Below are positions 17,493-26,851 of a stretch of 40,860 nt of DNA, in pieces. Origin of the DNA: Flavobacteriales bacterium (GTDB lineage: Bacteria > Bacteroidota > Bacteroidia > Flavobacteriales > Flavobacteriaceae); NCBI GenBank assembly GCA_015494775.1, contig WGAP01000046.1, forward strand, positions 1 through 40,860. Direction: 5' to 3'. The stretch's first letter is position 1, and the number at the start of each line of letters is the position of its first letter. A program made the position numbers and the translations under genes. The notes below the pieces were generated by a model. That model ran no database searches. It worked only from the letters and a program-made list of their open reading frames with translations, and was not told the origin of the DNA.

Positions 17493-19348
17493 AACCTTAT
17501 GCAGGCATACTGCTATTGGTATGGATGACGTCTCTCGCTCGGGCGCAATTCCAACGTGTCGAACCGCCTTTTTGGTGGGCGGGCATGCCCGTTGACACCC
17601 TCGAAATTATGTTTTACGGACGGAATGCCGGGGAAATGAATATTACATCACCCGATGCCCGAATCATCAGGCAAATACATCCGCCCAATGCCCGTTATTT
17701 GTTGGTGGATATTGATACCCGTCATTTGAAACCGGGAACAATTCATTTCTTTTTTGAAAATAATAAAGGAAAAAAATTTCGCTACGATTATCCTGTCAAA
17801 CAACGAACCGATACATCACGTCATCCCTGTGGATTCGATAGCGGTGATGTGATTTACCTGCTGATGCCCGATCGCTTTGCCAACGGAAATCCGGCTAACG
17901 ATAACCATCCGTCAATGGCCGAAAAGGCCGAACGAACCAATCCCGGTGGGCGCCATGGGGGTGATTTGGAAGGAATTATCCGGCATTTGGACTATCTGAA
18001 AGATTTGGGCATTACCACCCTGTGGCTCACTCCCGTGTTTACCGACAACGAACCGGTTTATTCCTATCACGGCTACGCCGCAACCGATTATTACAACATC
18101 GATCCGCGACTGGGAACCAATGAAGATTACCGCCGTTTGGTCATAGCCACCCACCGGCAAGGACTCAAAATCATTATGGATTATGTTACCAACCATGCCG
18201 GACTTCACCACTGGTGGGTCCAAGACCCGCCTTATCCGCAATGGATTCACCGATGGCCGGACGATTCAACAGGGTTCAGGCGCAGCGGCTACCGCACCGA
18301 AAGCGTTTTCGACCCGCACGGAAGTCATGCAGACCGCCGGTCGGCCATTCGTGGTTGGTTCGACCGTTCCATGCCCGATTTGAATTTGGAACAACCGCAA
18401 CTGTGGCGTTATTTGCTCCAAAACGCTCTTTGGTGGATTGAATATGCCGGCATCGACGGCCTGCGTATCGACACCTATCCCTACAATCCGCCCCGAGCCA
18501 TGGCACAATGGGTAAAGGCACTGCGCAAGGTGTATCCACGGCTCGGCATCGTGGGTGAAACCTGGTTTCATCAATCGGGCCAAATCGCCCTGTGGCAAAA
18601 AAACAGTCCCGTAGCACGGGCAACCGGTTTTCCCGCCGCACTGCCCGTGGTCATGGATTTTACGCTTTATGATGCTATACGCCAAATGTTCGCCGAAAAA
18701 CAACAAAATGGGAATCACGGCATGGCACGGGCTTACGAAAATTATGTCAATGATTTCCTTTATGCCCGGCCGCAAAATATCTTGGTTTTTGCCGGAAATC
18801 ACGATGTTTCCCGCATACGTTCGGTTGTGAATAATGACTTCGACAAGTACAAATTGGCCCTTTGCCTGATATTATGCGGTCGTGGGATTCCCCAACTGTA
18901 TTACGGAGACGAAATCGGTATGACCGGACGCAAAGAACAAGGCGACGGTTATTTGCGTAAAGATTTTCCCGGCGGCTGGCCCGGCGACACGAACAATGCC
19001 TTTTCGCCCGACGGACGAACCGCCGATCAAAAACAATATTTCGATTTTACTCGGCATCTCCTGCACATCCGAAAGAATTCACAGGCCCTGCGCTACGGAA
19101 AAATGCTTCAATTCGCCCCGCAAAACAATGTCTATGTGTTTTTCCGTCAAACGCCCGGCGAACAAATCATGGTGGTCGTCAACAATAGCAACCGCGCTCA
19201 AAACCTGAAACTCGACCGTTTTTCCGAAGTCCTTGGTGCCAATGCCTCGGGCAAAGAACTTTTGACCGGACGACAGATAAAACTTTCCGGTTCCTTGCAC
19301 ATTCCGTCCGAAACCTTTATGCTTATTCATATTAATTCCAAGCCATGA
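17489..19348 (+). CDS. Periplasmic GH13 cyclomaltodextrinase/neopullulanase-type enzyme (SusA-like)
   Basis: 619 aa with a signal peptide (cleavage near LARAQ). Residues about 20-105 form the cyclomaltodextrinase-type N-terminal beta domain (VEPPFWWAGM, LEIMFYGRN). The GH13 barrel begins at DVIYLLMPDRFANGNPANDN and has HGGDLEGIIRHLDYLKDLGI, GLRIDTYPY (nucleophile Asp328), IVGETW (acid/base Glu357) and FAGNHDV (stabiliser Asp439). A short C-terminal beta domain ends the protein. The domain order is that of SusA-like neopullulanases, which cut imported maltooligosaccharides, cyclodextrins or pullulan to maltose and glucose. No lipobox, so soluble in the periplasm. Overlaps both neighbours by 4 nt. 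Confidence 0.94.
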   Translation: MKPYAGILLLVWMTSLARAQFQRVEPPFWWAGMPVDTLEIMFYGRNAGEMNITSPDARIIRQIHPPNARYLLVDIDTRHLKPGTIHFFFENNKGKKFRYDYPVKQRTDTSRHPCGFDSGDVIYLLMPDRFANGNPANDNHPSMAEKAERTNPGGRHGGDLEGIIRHLDYLKDLGITTLWLTPVFTDNEPVYSYHGYAATDYYNIDPRLGTNEDYRRLVIATHRQGLKIIMDYVTNHAGLHHWWVQDPPYPQWIHRWPDDSTGFRRSGYRTESVFDPHGSHADRRSAIRGWFDRSMPDLNLEQPQLWRYLLQNALWWIEYAGIDGLRIDTYPYNPPRAMAQWVKALRKVYPRLGIVGETWFHQSGQIALWQKNSPVARATGFPAALPVVMDFTLYDAIRQMFAEKQQNGNHGMARAYENYVNDFLYARPQNILVFAGNHDVSRIRSVVNNDFDKYKLALCLILCGRGIPQLYYGDEIGMTGRKEQGDGYLRKDFPGGWPGDTNNAFSPDGRTADQKQYFDFTRHLLHIRKNSQALRYGKMLQFAPQNNVYVFFRQTPGEQIMVVVNNSNRAQNLKLDRFSEVLGANASGKELLTGRQIKLSGSLHIPSETFMLIHINSKP

Positions 19349-21591
19349 AATCAAAATGGTTATTCATATTATTCCCCATACTTTTCCTCGGTTCCTGCCG
19401 TAAAAATCAACAGCCGGACCGGAAAAATCCGTCGGAACTCCGCCTAGTTTCGCCGATTTACCTTCAACCGGACACCACTCGGATTATTTTGTCCGATTAT
19501 ATTCCGCATTTCACATCCGTACAAAAAATACATTCAAGCTCCCGGATAAAAATCATTTGGAGCCAGGACGCCGATACCGCTTTGATAATTGCCCGAAAAA
19601 ACATTCGTCCGGTCGAAAATCTTCGCATTCACGCCGGTCGTCAATCCATCGATATTCCCTTGTTTCGCAGCACATTGCAGCAAATCACATTCCGCTTACC
19701 CGATTCGGAACATTATCATCAAGTAGCCATCAAAGCCGATTTTACGGGTTGGCAAAGCATCCCCATGCACAAGGAAAATAAGGTTTGGTCATATACCACC
19801 CTACTCGACCCGGGACAATATCCATATTTGTTCGTGGCGGATGGGCGCGAAATGCTCGACCCTGCCAATCCCGTTCATGTACCCAACGGTTTGGGCGGAC
19901 AAAACAGCGTTTTGAATATTGATTTCAACAATGACAAACGCCCCCGTCTGGATTTCGGTCATATCCTTCCCCGTGGATTTAGTCTGATAGTTCAAAATCA
20001 CACGGATAATATTCTGGTATATTTCGATAATCATTTCATTGAAAACAAAACCGGAATAACCGATGATTCGGTATATATTTCCTTGCCCAAAACCTTCACG
20101 GATTACCATTTTCTGCGTATTTATGCCTGTAACGACTACGGCCGAAGCAATGATTTGATTATTCCGCTCCACGATGGCCATATCATTACGAATAGCGACG
20201 AATTATCATCATCCGATTTCCGGAAAATGATTATTTACAACATTATGATCGACCGCTGGGCCGACGGGAATCCCGGCAATAACCGCCCCGTAGCGTCCGA
20301 CAGTGTTTTGCCCAAGGTAAATTTCCACGGCGGCGATCTTTGGGGTATTGATAAGCATCTTCAATCGGGTTATTTCGACAGCTTGGGTGTCAATACGTTA
20401 TGGATTTCACCCCTGATGCGCAATCCCGATGGCGCTTGGGGGCATTGGCCGCATCCGCCCACAAAATTTACGGGCTATCACGGTTATTGGCCCGTGTCCA
20501 ACATCCATATCGATTCCCGTTTCGGTTCGGAAAAAATCTTACATCAATTACTCAACCATGCCCACGCGCGCGGGATGAAGGTCTTGCTGGACTATGTGGC
20601 CAATCATGTGCATAAATTACATCCGGTTTACCGGCAACACCCCGAATGGTTTACTCCGCTACGACTGCCCGACGGCACTTTAAACCTCCAAAAATGGGAC
20701 GAACACCGGCTTACCACCTGGTTTGATACTTTCCTGCCCACCTTTGACTTTTCGCAGCACCGGGTGGTGGACGTCATGACCGACTCGGCCCTGTATTGGC
20801 TGAAAAATTATCCCCTTGACGGCTTCCGGCACGATGCCACCAAGCATATCCAAACCGATTATTGGCGCACTTTGACCCGTAAAATCAAATTACGCATCCC
20901 GCATCCCGTTTTTCAAATCGGCGAAACCTACGGGAGTCCGCAATTGATACGCAGCTATGTGGGTAGCGGCATGCTCGACGCTCAGTTTGACTTTAACCTC
21001 TATGATGCCGCCGTTCGCTGCTTTGCCATGTCGGGAAAATATGCCCCGGATTTGGCCGGTGCTATGAACGAAAGCTTGTTCTATTACGGCTGCCACCATT
21101 TGATGGGTAATATTTCGGGCAATCAGGACCGCGTCCGCTTTATCAGCTATGCCTCGGGCGATGTGCGTTTCGACGAAGACGGCAAACAGGCCGGATGGGA
21201 ACGTCATATCACCGTAAGCAATGACACGGCCTACCGCCGTTTGGCCTTGCTTCACGCCTTCAATTTTTCGGTTCCCGGCATACCCGTTATTTACTACGGC
21301 GATGAATTCGGCATGCCCGGCGCCAACGACCCCGACAACCGCCGAATGATGCGCTTCGAAAACCGGTGGAATAAAGCTGAAAAGGAACTTTTCCACACCA
21401 CTGCCCGCCTGGCCCGGATGCGTAGCCGGCACATGGCCTTACTTTACGGCACAACGCAAATCAAAGCCCGAAATAATTTATTGATAATCCGTCGCAAATA
21501 CTTCAACGAAACCTACACCATACGCATCAATCCCAATCCCTTCGAAGTACAAAACCTGAAAGCTTACAGCTATGAAATACTTTGGCAATAA
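19345..21591 (+). CDS. GH13 lipoprotein with N-terminal beta domains
   Basis: 748 aa. The signal ends LGSC (lipobox, Cys18). About 280 residues of beta-rich sequence follow, including a CBM48/early-set-like part near 113-195 (ITFRLPD, VAIKADFTGWQSIPM, YPYLFVADGRE). The GH13 barrel then has MIIYNIMIDRWADGNPGNN, HGGDLWGIDKHL, VLLDYVANHVH, LDGFRHDATKH (nucleophile Asp497), QIGETYG (Glu527) and SGNQDRVRF (Asp595). It is a lipid-anchored alpha-glucan hydrolase, periplasm- or surface-facing; the specificity is uncertain, with amylase, neopullulanase and debranching action all possible. The DGFRHD motif keeps the key Arg and Asp. ATGA overlap with the gene before. Confidence 0.92.
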   Translation: MKSKWLFILFPILFLGSCRKNQQPDRKNPSELRLVSPIYLQPDTTRIILSDYIPHFTSVQKIHSSSRIKIIWSQDADTALIIARKNIRPVENLRIHAGRQSIDIPLFRSTLQQITFRLPDSEHYHQVAIKADFTGWQSIPMHKENKVWSYTTLLDPGQYPYLFVADGREMLDPANPVHVPNGLGGQNSVLNIDFNNDKRPRLDFGHILPRGFSLIVQNHTDNILVYFDNHFIENKTGITDDSVYISLPKTFTDYHFLRIYACNDYGRSNDLIIPLHDGHIITNSDELSSSDFRKMIIYNIMIDRWADGNPGNNRPVASDSVLPKVNFHGGDLWGIDKHLQSGYFDSLGVNTLWISPLMRNPDGAWGHWPHPPTKFTGYHGYWPVSNIHIDSRFGSEKILHQLLNHAHARGMKVLLDYVANHVHKLHPVYRQHPEWFTPLRLPDGTLNLQKWDEHRLTTWFDTFLPTFDFSQHRVVDVMTDSALYWLKNYPLDGFRHDATKHIQTDYWRTLTRKIKLRIPHPVFQIGETYGSPQLIRSYVGSGMLDAQFDFNLYDAAVRCFAMSGKYAPDLAGAMNESLFYYGCHHLMGNISGNQDRVRFISYASGDVRFDEDGKQAGWERHITVSNDTAYRRLALLHAFNFSVPGIPVIYYGDEFGMPGANDPDNRRMMRFENRWNKAEKELFHTTARLARMRSRHMALLYGTTQIKARNNLLIIRRKYFNETYTIRINPNPFEVQNLKAYSYEILWQ

Positions 21592-23008
21592 ATTTATGTT
21601 TTTCGGATGGCTATTGTTTTTAATGAACATAGCTTGCAATAGCCCCGAACAAAAAAAAAACTTATCCCCTTCCCCCGCTCCACGACTATCGGACAGTCTG
21701 CTGGAAACGGCCGTGATTTATGAAGCCAACATTCGCCAATATTCACCCCAAGGCACTTTCCGTGCTTTTACCCGCGATATTCCCGTGCTTAAACAACTGG
21801 GTGTCAAAATCCTGTGGCTTATGCCCATTTATCCCATTTCGGAAAAACGTCGCAAAGCCACCGGCGATAAGTTCGTTAACCAAATTTTCGACCCCGCTCA
21901 ACGCAAAAAATACTTGGGCAGTCCCTACGCCGTAGCCGATTATTATGCCGTTAATCCCGACATGGGCACCGAAAAGGATTTGTCCGAATTAATTCAAACG
22001 GCTCACAATAACGGCATGTTGGTTATTTTGGACTGGGTGGCCAATCATACGGGTTGGGACAATCCGTGGATATTCGAACATCCCGAATATTACACCCATA
22101 ATGCCCGCGGCGAAATTACCGACCCGCTCAACCCCGACGGCTCATCCAAAGGTTGGAAAGACGTGGCCGACCTTAATTATGACAATCCCGGACTGCGCCG
22201 GGCCATGACCGATGCCATGACCTATTGGGTAAAGAAATTCGACATCGACGGATTTCGTTGCGACGTGGCCGGTGAAGTTCCCGTAGATTTTTGGCGTCAA
22301 GCCATTCATCGCCTTCGTCGCATCAAACCCCTGTTTATGCTGGCCGAAGCCTGGGAACCCGAATTAATGCACGACAGTTTGTTCGATATGTGCTACGGAT
22401 GGGAAGCCCACTTCCTCCTGGCCGATATGTGCCGGGACCGTAAATCCGTAGCGGATTGGGACAATTATATCCGAAAAATCGACACACTTTACGAACCGGA
22501 CGATATCTTGATGTATTTTACTTCCAACCACGACGAAAACAGCTGGAAAGGTACCGTTTACGAAACCTTTGGCGACGCTTGGGAATTGGCCGCCGCTCTT
22601 ACCTACACCGTCAAGGGCATGCCTTTGCTATACAGCGGTCAGGAATACGGACTTAACCACCGGTTGAAATTTTTTGAAAAAGACAGCATTCCGAAAAAAC
22701 GCGGACATGAATTTGCCCTTTACCGGAAATTGGGCCGACTCAAAAATACTTATCCGGCCTTGAACGGCGGAAAACATCCCGCCGCCTACCGGCGATTGAA
22801 CTGCAACAATCCGCATATTCTTGTTTTCGAACGGCAAAAAGACGGCAAACGACTCATTTTTGCCGGAAATTTCTCCGCCCAAGACCAAGGTTTCAGGGTG
22901 GAAATCCAAGGTGCGTTCCACGATGCCTTTTCGGGTGATACCATTAGATTCGACCGTCATCCCCAAGTCAACCTCAAACCCTGGGACTACCGGATATGGA
23001 TACAATAA
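21572..23008 (+). CDS. GH13 alpha-amylase-type lipoprotein
   Basis: 478 aa, compact, with a barrel and only a short C-terminal beta domain. The signal ends NIAC (Cys22), so a lipoprotein. The start at 21572 overlaps the previous gene by 20 nt; an ATG at 21596 would remove the overlap but shorten the signal to 14 residues. Motifs: AVIYEANIRQYSPQGTFRAF, ILWLMPIYPIS, VILDWVANHTGWDN, IDGFRCDVA (nucleophile Asp231), LAEAWE (Glu259) and FTSNHDENSW (Asp321). These are typical of alpha-amylases seen beside SusA-like and MFS genes in flavobacterial maltodextrin loci. It probably degrades oligosaccharides in the periplasm; a surface location cannot be excluded. Confidence 0.94.
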   Translation: MKYFGNKFMFFGWLLFLMNIACNSPEQKKNLSPSPAPRLSDSLLETAVIYEANIRQYSPQGTFRAFTRDIPVLKQLGVKILWLMPIYPISEKRRKATGDKFVNQIFDPAQRKKYLGSPYAVADYYAVNPDMGTEKDLSELIQTAHNNGMLVILDWVANHTGWDNPWIFEHPEYYTHNARGEITDPLNPDGSSKGWKDVADLNYDNPGLRRAMTDAMTYWVKKFDIDGFRCDVAGEVPVDFWRQAIHRLRRIKPLFMLAEAWEPELMHDSLFDMCYGWEAHFLLADMCRDRKSVADWDNYIRKIDTLYEPDDILMYFTSNHDENSWKGTVYETFGDAWELAAALTYTVKGMPLLYSGQEYGLNHRLKFFEKDSIPKKRGHEFALYRKLGRLKNTYPALNGGKHPAAYRRLNCNNPHILVFERQKDGKRLIFAGNFSAQDQGFRVEIQGAFHDAFSGDTIRFDRHPQVNLKPWDYRIWIQ

Positions 23009-23871
23009 ATGACCGCTACATCCTCATTGCCGACGGCGGTTCCACCAAAGCCGACTGGCGGCTATTGGGCCCGGACGGAAAAAGGGCGGCCGATTTTCAA
23101 ACACCGGGACTTAATCCCGAAATCCTTACCGACGAACAAATCCGCAGGCGGCTGCAAAAAATACAAGTATTCCTGCCTCCGGCTTCACATATCGGACAAG
23201 TCTTTTTCTACGGCGCCGGATGCGGAACGCCTTCGGCCAAGGAAAAACTACGTAAATTATTCCGGGAATTCTTCCCCGCGGCCGATATTTTTGTGGAAGA
23301 AGATATGTTGGGCGCCGCAAGGGCCACCGCCGGAAAAAACGAAGGTATCGTAGCCATTTTGGGCACCGGCTCCAACGCTTGCTACTACGACGGCACGAAT
23401 TTATTCATGCACAATGTATCGTTGGGGTATCTGATTATGGACGAAGGAAGCGGAAACTACTTCGGCAAATTCCTGCTTCGCGATTATTACTACGGGCTGA
23501 TGCCCGCACATCTGCGCAAGGATTTCGCCTGGCAATTCCCCCTCGACCCCGACCATGTCAAGGCACAACTCTACCATTCGGATGCACCCAATGTTTATTT
23601 GGCTTCTTTTATGCCTTTTATGCACCGCTGGCGACACGAAACCTACATCCGCGACCTGCTTCAACGCGGTTTTTCGGATTTTATCCGTTTGCGCATTCTC
23701 CCTTACCCTGCGGCGGGGCGTGCACCTTTGTATTTTGTGGGTTCGGTGGCGCATTTTTTTGCCGATGAACTGCAATCGGCAGCCCGGGAGGCCGGCCTGA
23801 AAATCGAAAAAATCATTCAACGCCCTGCCGACGAACTGGCACGTTTCCATGCCGGAACGCTTAGGGACTGA
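22996..23871 (+). CDS. BadF/BcrA-type ASKHA kinase, candidate glucokinase
   Basis: 291 aa, cytoplasmic (no signal). ASKHA-fold motifs: phosphate 1 loop ADGGSTKADWRL (about 12-23), an acidic stretch EEDMLGAARA (about 101-110, a likely catalytic acid), phosphate 2 loop ILGTGSNACYYDG (about 121-133) and MDEGSGNYFGK (about 148-158), with an adenosine-type loop LYFVGSVAHFF near the C-terminus. The pattern matches BadF/BadG/BcrA/BcrD proteins annotated as N-acetylglucosamine kinase-like. It is the last gene of the maltose operon and overlaps the amylase by 13 nt. Amylases and maltose phosphorylase release free glucose and no other gene here phosphorylates it, so I infer a glucokinase role; the fold alone does not prove the substrate. 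Confidence 0.88.
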   Translation: MDTINDRYILIADGGSTKADWRLLGPDGKRAADFQTPGLNPEILTDEQIRRRLQKIQVFLPPASHIGQVFFYGAGCGTPSAKEKLRKLFREFFPAADIFVEEDMLGAARATAGKNEGIVAILGTGSNACYYDGTNLFMHNVSLGYLIMDEGSGNYFGKFLLRDYYYGLMPAHLRKDFAWQFPLDPDHVKAQLYHSDAPNVYLASFMPFMHRWRHETYIRDLLQRGFSDFIRLRILPYPAAGRAPLYFVGSVAHFFADELQSAAREAGLKIEKIIQRPADELARFHAGTLRD

Positions 23872-23982
23872 GATATTCATTTTGTAGGAAATTTTGGCGA
23901 ACCCTTCGCACCCATAAAGCGCTTCGGGACAAGTTCCGCAAGCCGTCGGGGCGCCCAAAAATAATTCAACTATGTAAAAAAT

Positions 23983-24327
23983 TTACATCATCCCCAACTG
24001 CAATTTGCCCTCCTCGCTGATAAAATCCTGACTCCACGGCGGGTCGAAAGTCAGTTCGATGTTGGCGGAACGGACGCCCGGAACGCCCGCCACGCGTGCA
24101 CGCACCTGCTCCACCAAGCCGTCGGCCACCGGACAATTGGGCGCCGTAAGCGTCATCTCAATGCTTACGTTCCGCTTGGGGTCGATGATGATGTTGTAAA
24201 TCAATCCCAGGTTGTAAATGTCCACCGGAATTTCGGGGTCGTAAATCGTTTTGAGCTGTTCGATGATCATGTTTTCCAACTCCTCGTTGCTCAGGTTTTC
24301 CAATTCCTCCTTGCTATAAGTTTTCAT
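23983..24327 (-). CDS. sufT: SufT-like DUF59/MIP18 iron-sulfur assembly protein
   Basis: 114 aa. An N-terminal Glu-rich helix (KEELENLSNEELENMI) is followed by the DUF59 core: TIYDPEIPVDIYNLGLIYNI, MTLTAPNCPVADGLVEQVR (Cys65) and VELTFDPPWSQDFISEEGKL-like end. SufT proteins aid maturation of iron-sulfur proteins. It is the last gene of the minus-strand suf operon, overlapping sufE by 14 nt. The 111-bp gap to the convergent kinase gene holds no convincing terminator; a 17-bp AT-only dyad (23972-23988) overlaps the stop codon. Confidence 0.9.
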   Translation of the reverse strand: MKTYSKEELENLSNEELENMIIEQLKTIYDPEIPVDIYNLGLIYNIIIDPKRNVSIEMTLTAPNCPVADGLVEQVRARVAGVPGVRSANIELTFDPPWSQDFISEEGKLQLGMM

Positions 24328-24727
24328 GGGCCAAAGCTTTTATACGTTGTATCACCGATGCCAATCCCATACGCCGCGTGGGCGAAAGGTGCTGCGGCAA
24401 ACCGATGGCATCCACCAGGTAAAAATCATAATCGGCAATTTCCCTGGGCGTATGACCGTTGACCAAATGCAGCAACAGGGCTATGACGCCCTGTCCCAGG
24501 ATAGCTTCGCTATCGCCTGTAAAATACAGGCGTCCGTCGCGCTTTTCGGCCTTTAACCATGAAGCCGATTGACATCCTTCCACCTTGGTTGCCGAGGTTT
24601 TGTCTTCGGGTGCTATGCGCGGCAATTCCGGCCGTAAATCCATGATATAATTATACTTGTCTTCCCATTCGGGAAGCATGGCAAAATCTTCGAGCAGTGC
24701 TTGTTCTTTTTCTTTGATACTTTTCAT
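24314..24727 (-). CDS. sufE: SufE sulfur-transfer protein
   Basis: 137 aa, normal length. SufE takes persulfide sulfur from the cysteine desulfurase SufS and passes it to the SufBCD scaffold. The family hallmark is VEGCQSASWL, with sulfur-accepting Cys52, and the block LLLHLVNGHTPREIADYDFY is also typical. It overlaps sufD by 4 nt (ATGA-like) and sufT by 14 nt. Its usual partner gene sufS would be expected next to it but is absent from this operon. Confidence 0.94.
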   Translation of the reverse strand: MKSIKEKEQALLEDFAMLPEWEDKYNYIMDLRPELPRIAPEDKTSATKVEGCQSASWLKAEKRDGRLYFTGDSEAILGQGVIALLLHLVNGHTPREIADYDFYLVDAIGLPQHLSPTRRMGLASVIQRIKALAHENL

Positions 24728-26055
24728 TCCACCGGACTTAATATTTCTTCTCGAACCAAGGCAAAAATATCCGTTTCGGAGCTTAACCGTCCGTCAATTT
24801 TGGCACGCACCAGGCGACGGGTCAGCGCTTGGAGTTCTTCATCGGGAATCTCACCGATGACCTCGTCGGCATAACCGTAGAGCATCAGCCGTTGGGCAAG
24901 TTCGGGCGCCAAACCGCGCTGCTGCATGTAGAAAAGCGCCTCGCCGTTCAAACTGCCCGTGGTGGAGCCATGGCTGCAACTTACATCATCGGCATAAATT
25001 TCCAGGAAGGGCAGCGAATGGGCCCGGGCCTCGTCGCTGAGCAAAATGTTGTCGTTCTTTTGGTAGGCATTGGTTTGCTGAGCGCCCGGACGCACCAAAA
25101 TACGCCCGTTGAAAAGGGCCTTGGCACGGCCGTCAATCAAGCCCTTGAATTGCTGATGACTGAAACTGCCTTCGGCACCGTGGGCCACAAAAATACGCTC
25201 ATCGGTTTGTTGGTCGCCGGCGGGTGCATAAAAGCCGTGGAGATTTACACGCGCACCGCTGCCGGTGATATCGGCCCAAACTTCTTCGCGCAAAAGGCCG
25301 CCGTTGAGCGGAAAGTTAAATCCGTCGATACGGGCTTCGTCGGCCGCTTGCATAAAATAATGCCCCACCAAAGCCGACACATCGTTCAATTGCTGCCAGC
25401 CGTAAAAACGAAACGTCGAAGCTCGTTGGACAAAAATTTCGGCCACACGCGTTCCTATGCTGATGGCTTCGCCTTCGGCAATATCCGTACCGGCCATTTC
25501 CACTTCGTTGTCCGGTTCCACGATCACCAGCATACGGCCGTTCCACAAATGCGCAGTGGCAGCGTCGATAAGGTTGGTCCATTCCAGGCGGACTTTGCCC
25601 GTCCCTTCGGGAACATAAACGAACAATCCATCTTTGAAGTAAGCCGTATTGAAATCGGTCATCGCATCATCGCTCAGTCTTTGCAAGCCCCCGAAATATT
25701 GCTTCACCACCTCGGGCATTTGTTGCACGGCTTCCGACAAACGGCCAAAGCTGATGCTGTTTTCCTCATGCCAAGTCGCAACGGGAATGCCATTGGTGAG
25801 CGGAATATGTATCGTAGCCGCCGGAAATAGTCTCCCGTCGCTCACCCTTCGGGAAACGCCTGCGGGTTCCACCGCTGCCGTCCGCCATTGGTTGAGCGGT
25901 GTTTTGCGCCAAGCTTCCAGACGGGCATGCGGAAAGCCCTTACGGGCCGTTTCAGCGGCCGCCTTTTCCTTGGCCGCTTGAATAAAACCGGGCCACCGGC
26001 CGGCAATATCCGGCCACAGATGCGGTGCTTTTTCGAAATAATCCGTCCAGTTCAT
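24724..26055 (-). CDS. sufD: SufD, Fe-S cluster assembly scaffold subunit
   Basis: 443 aa from ATG 26055 (MNWTDYFEKAP), 4 nt after the sufC stop; ATG 26067 (MPKR added, 8-nt overlap) is an alternative. The frame runs open to 26223 but that part is antisense-free sufC coding and is not SufD-like. The SufB/SufD beta-helix core is clear: FVYVPEGTGKVRLEW, RMLVIVEPDNEVEM, VHGFYAPAGDQQTDERIFV-like region, SFSHQQFKGLIDGRAKALFNGRI and DVSCSHGSTTGSLNGEALFYMQQRG. The last motif carries the conserved Cys and His. It forms the SufBC2D complex with its neighbours. Confidence 0.94.
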   Translation of the reverse strand: MNWTDYFEKAPHLWPDIAGRWPGFIQAAKEKAAAETARKGFPHARLEAWRKTPLNQWRTAAVEPAGVSRRVSDGRLFPAATIHIPLTNGIPVATWHEENSISFGRLSEAVQQMPEVVKQYFGGLQRLSDDAMTDFNTAYFKDGLFVYVPEGTGKVRLEWTNLIDAATAHLWNGRMLVIVEPDNEVEMAGTDIAEGEAISIGTRVAEIFVQRASTFRFYGWQQLNDVSALVGHYFMQAADEARIDGFNFPLNGGLLREEVWADITGSGARVNLHGFYAPAGDQQTDERIFVAHGAEGSFSHQQFKGLIDGRAKALFNGRILVRPGAQQTNAYQKNDNILLSDEARAHSLPFLEIYADDVSCSHGSTTGSLNGEALFYMQQRGLAPELAQRLMLYGYADEVIGEIPDEELQALTRRLVRAKIDGRLSSETDIFALVREEILSPVE

Positions 26056-26059
26056 ACGT

Positions 26060-26827
26060 TTAGGCATTTTGTCGAGCCAGTTCTTCATAACCCTTTTCTT
26101 CCAATTCCAAGGCCAGGTTTTTATCGCCGCTACGCACAATGCGTCCGTCGTGCATAATGTGCACATAGTCGGGTACAATATGGTTGAGCAGCCGTTGATA
26201 GTGTGTAATGACCAGGAAAGCATTGTCGGGACGGCGCAACCGGTTTACGCCTTCGGCTACGGCACGCAAGGCGTCGATGTCCAGTCCCGAGTCGGTTTCG
26301 TCCAGGATGGCCAAAAGCGGTTCGAGCATGGCCAACTGAAAAATTTCGTTGCGTTTTTTTTCGCCGCCCGAAAAACCTTCGTTCACCGCGCGGTTGCGTA
26401 TGCGCTCGGGCAGCCCGAGCATATCCTGTTTTTCACGATACATACGCAGAAATTCACCGGGTTTTATCGGTTCCAATCCGTGATACTTACGCTTGGCATC
26501 TATGGCCGCTTTCATAAAGTTGGTCATGCTCACGCCGGGAATTTCCACCGGATATTGAAAGCTCAAAAACAATCCTTCCAAAGCCCGTTCGTCGGGCGAC
26601 ATTTCCAGCAGGTTTTTACCGTTGAACCAAACCTCGCCCCGGGTTACTTCGTAACCCTCGCGGCCCGTCAAAACGTAGGCCAACGTGCTTTTTCCCGTGC
26701 CGTTGGGCCCCATAACGGCATGCACCTCGCCGGGATAAATCCGCAGGTTCACGCCTTTGAGGATTTCCTTGTCGCCTATGGCGGCATGCAAATCTTTTAT
26801 TTCCAATAAAGGTTTTTGCTTATTCAT
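26060..26827 (-). CDS. sufC: SufC, ABC-type ATPase of the SUF complex
   Basis: 255 aa. Walker A is GPNGTGKS (40-47), the ABC signature is FSGGEKKRNEIFQ (about 152-164) and Walker B is LAILDETDSGLDIDAL (about 172-187). The E-T-D in place of the usual E-P-T is characteristic of SufC. A terminal H-loop follows (VITHYQRLL). It powers conformational change of SufB-SufD during cluster assembly. It is placed between sufB (24-nt gap) and sufD. Confidence 0.97.
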   Translation of the reverse strand: MNKQKPLLEIKDLHAAIGDKEILKGVNLRIYPGEVHAVMGPNGTGKSTLAYVLTGREGYEVTRGEVWFNGKNLLEMSPDERALEGLFLSFQYPVEIPGVSMTNFMKAAIDAKRKYHGLEPIKPGEFLRMYREKQDMLGLPERIRNRAVNEGFSGGEKKRNEIFQLAMLEPLLAILDETDSGLDIDALRAVAEGVNRLRRPDNAFLVITHYQRLLNHIVPDYVHIMHDGRIVRSGDKNLALELEEKGYEELARQNA

Positions 26828-26851
26828 TGTTCTTGTTTTTTTGATTAAAAA

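Noticed and set aside
23872..23982. Terminator in the convergent kinase/sufT gap
   Set aside because: Only short GC dyads and an AT-only 17-bp dyad are present; none combines a stable stem with a T-run.
26056..26223. N-terminal extension of sufD to 499 aa
   Set aside because: It overlaps the end of sufC by about 160 nt and the added sequence is unlike SufD.
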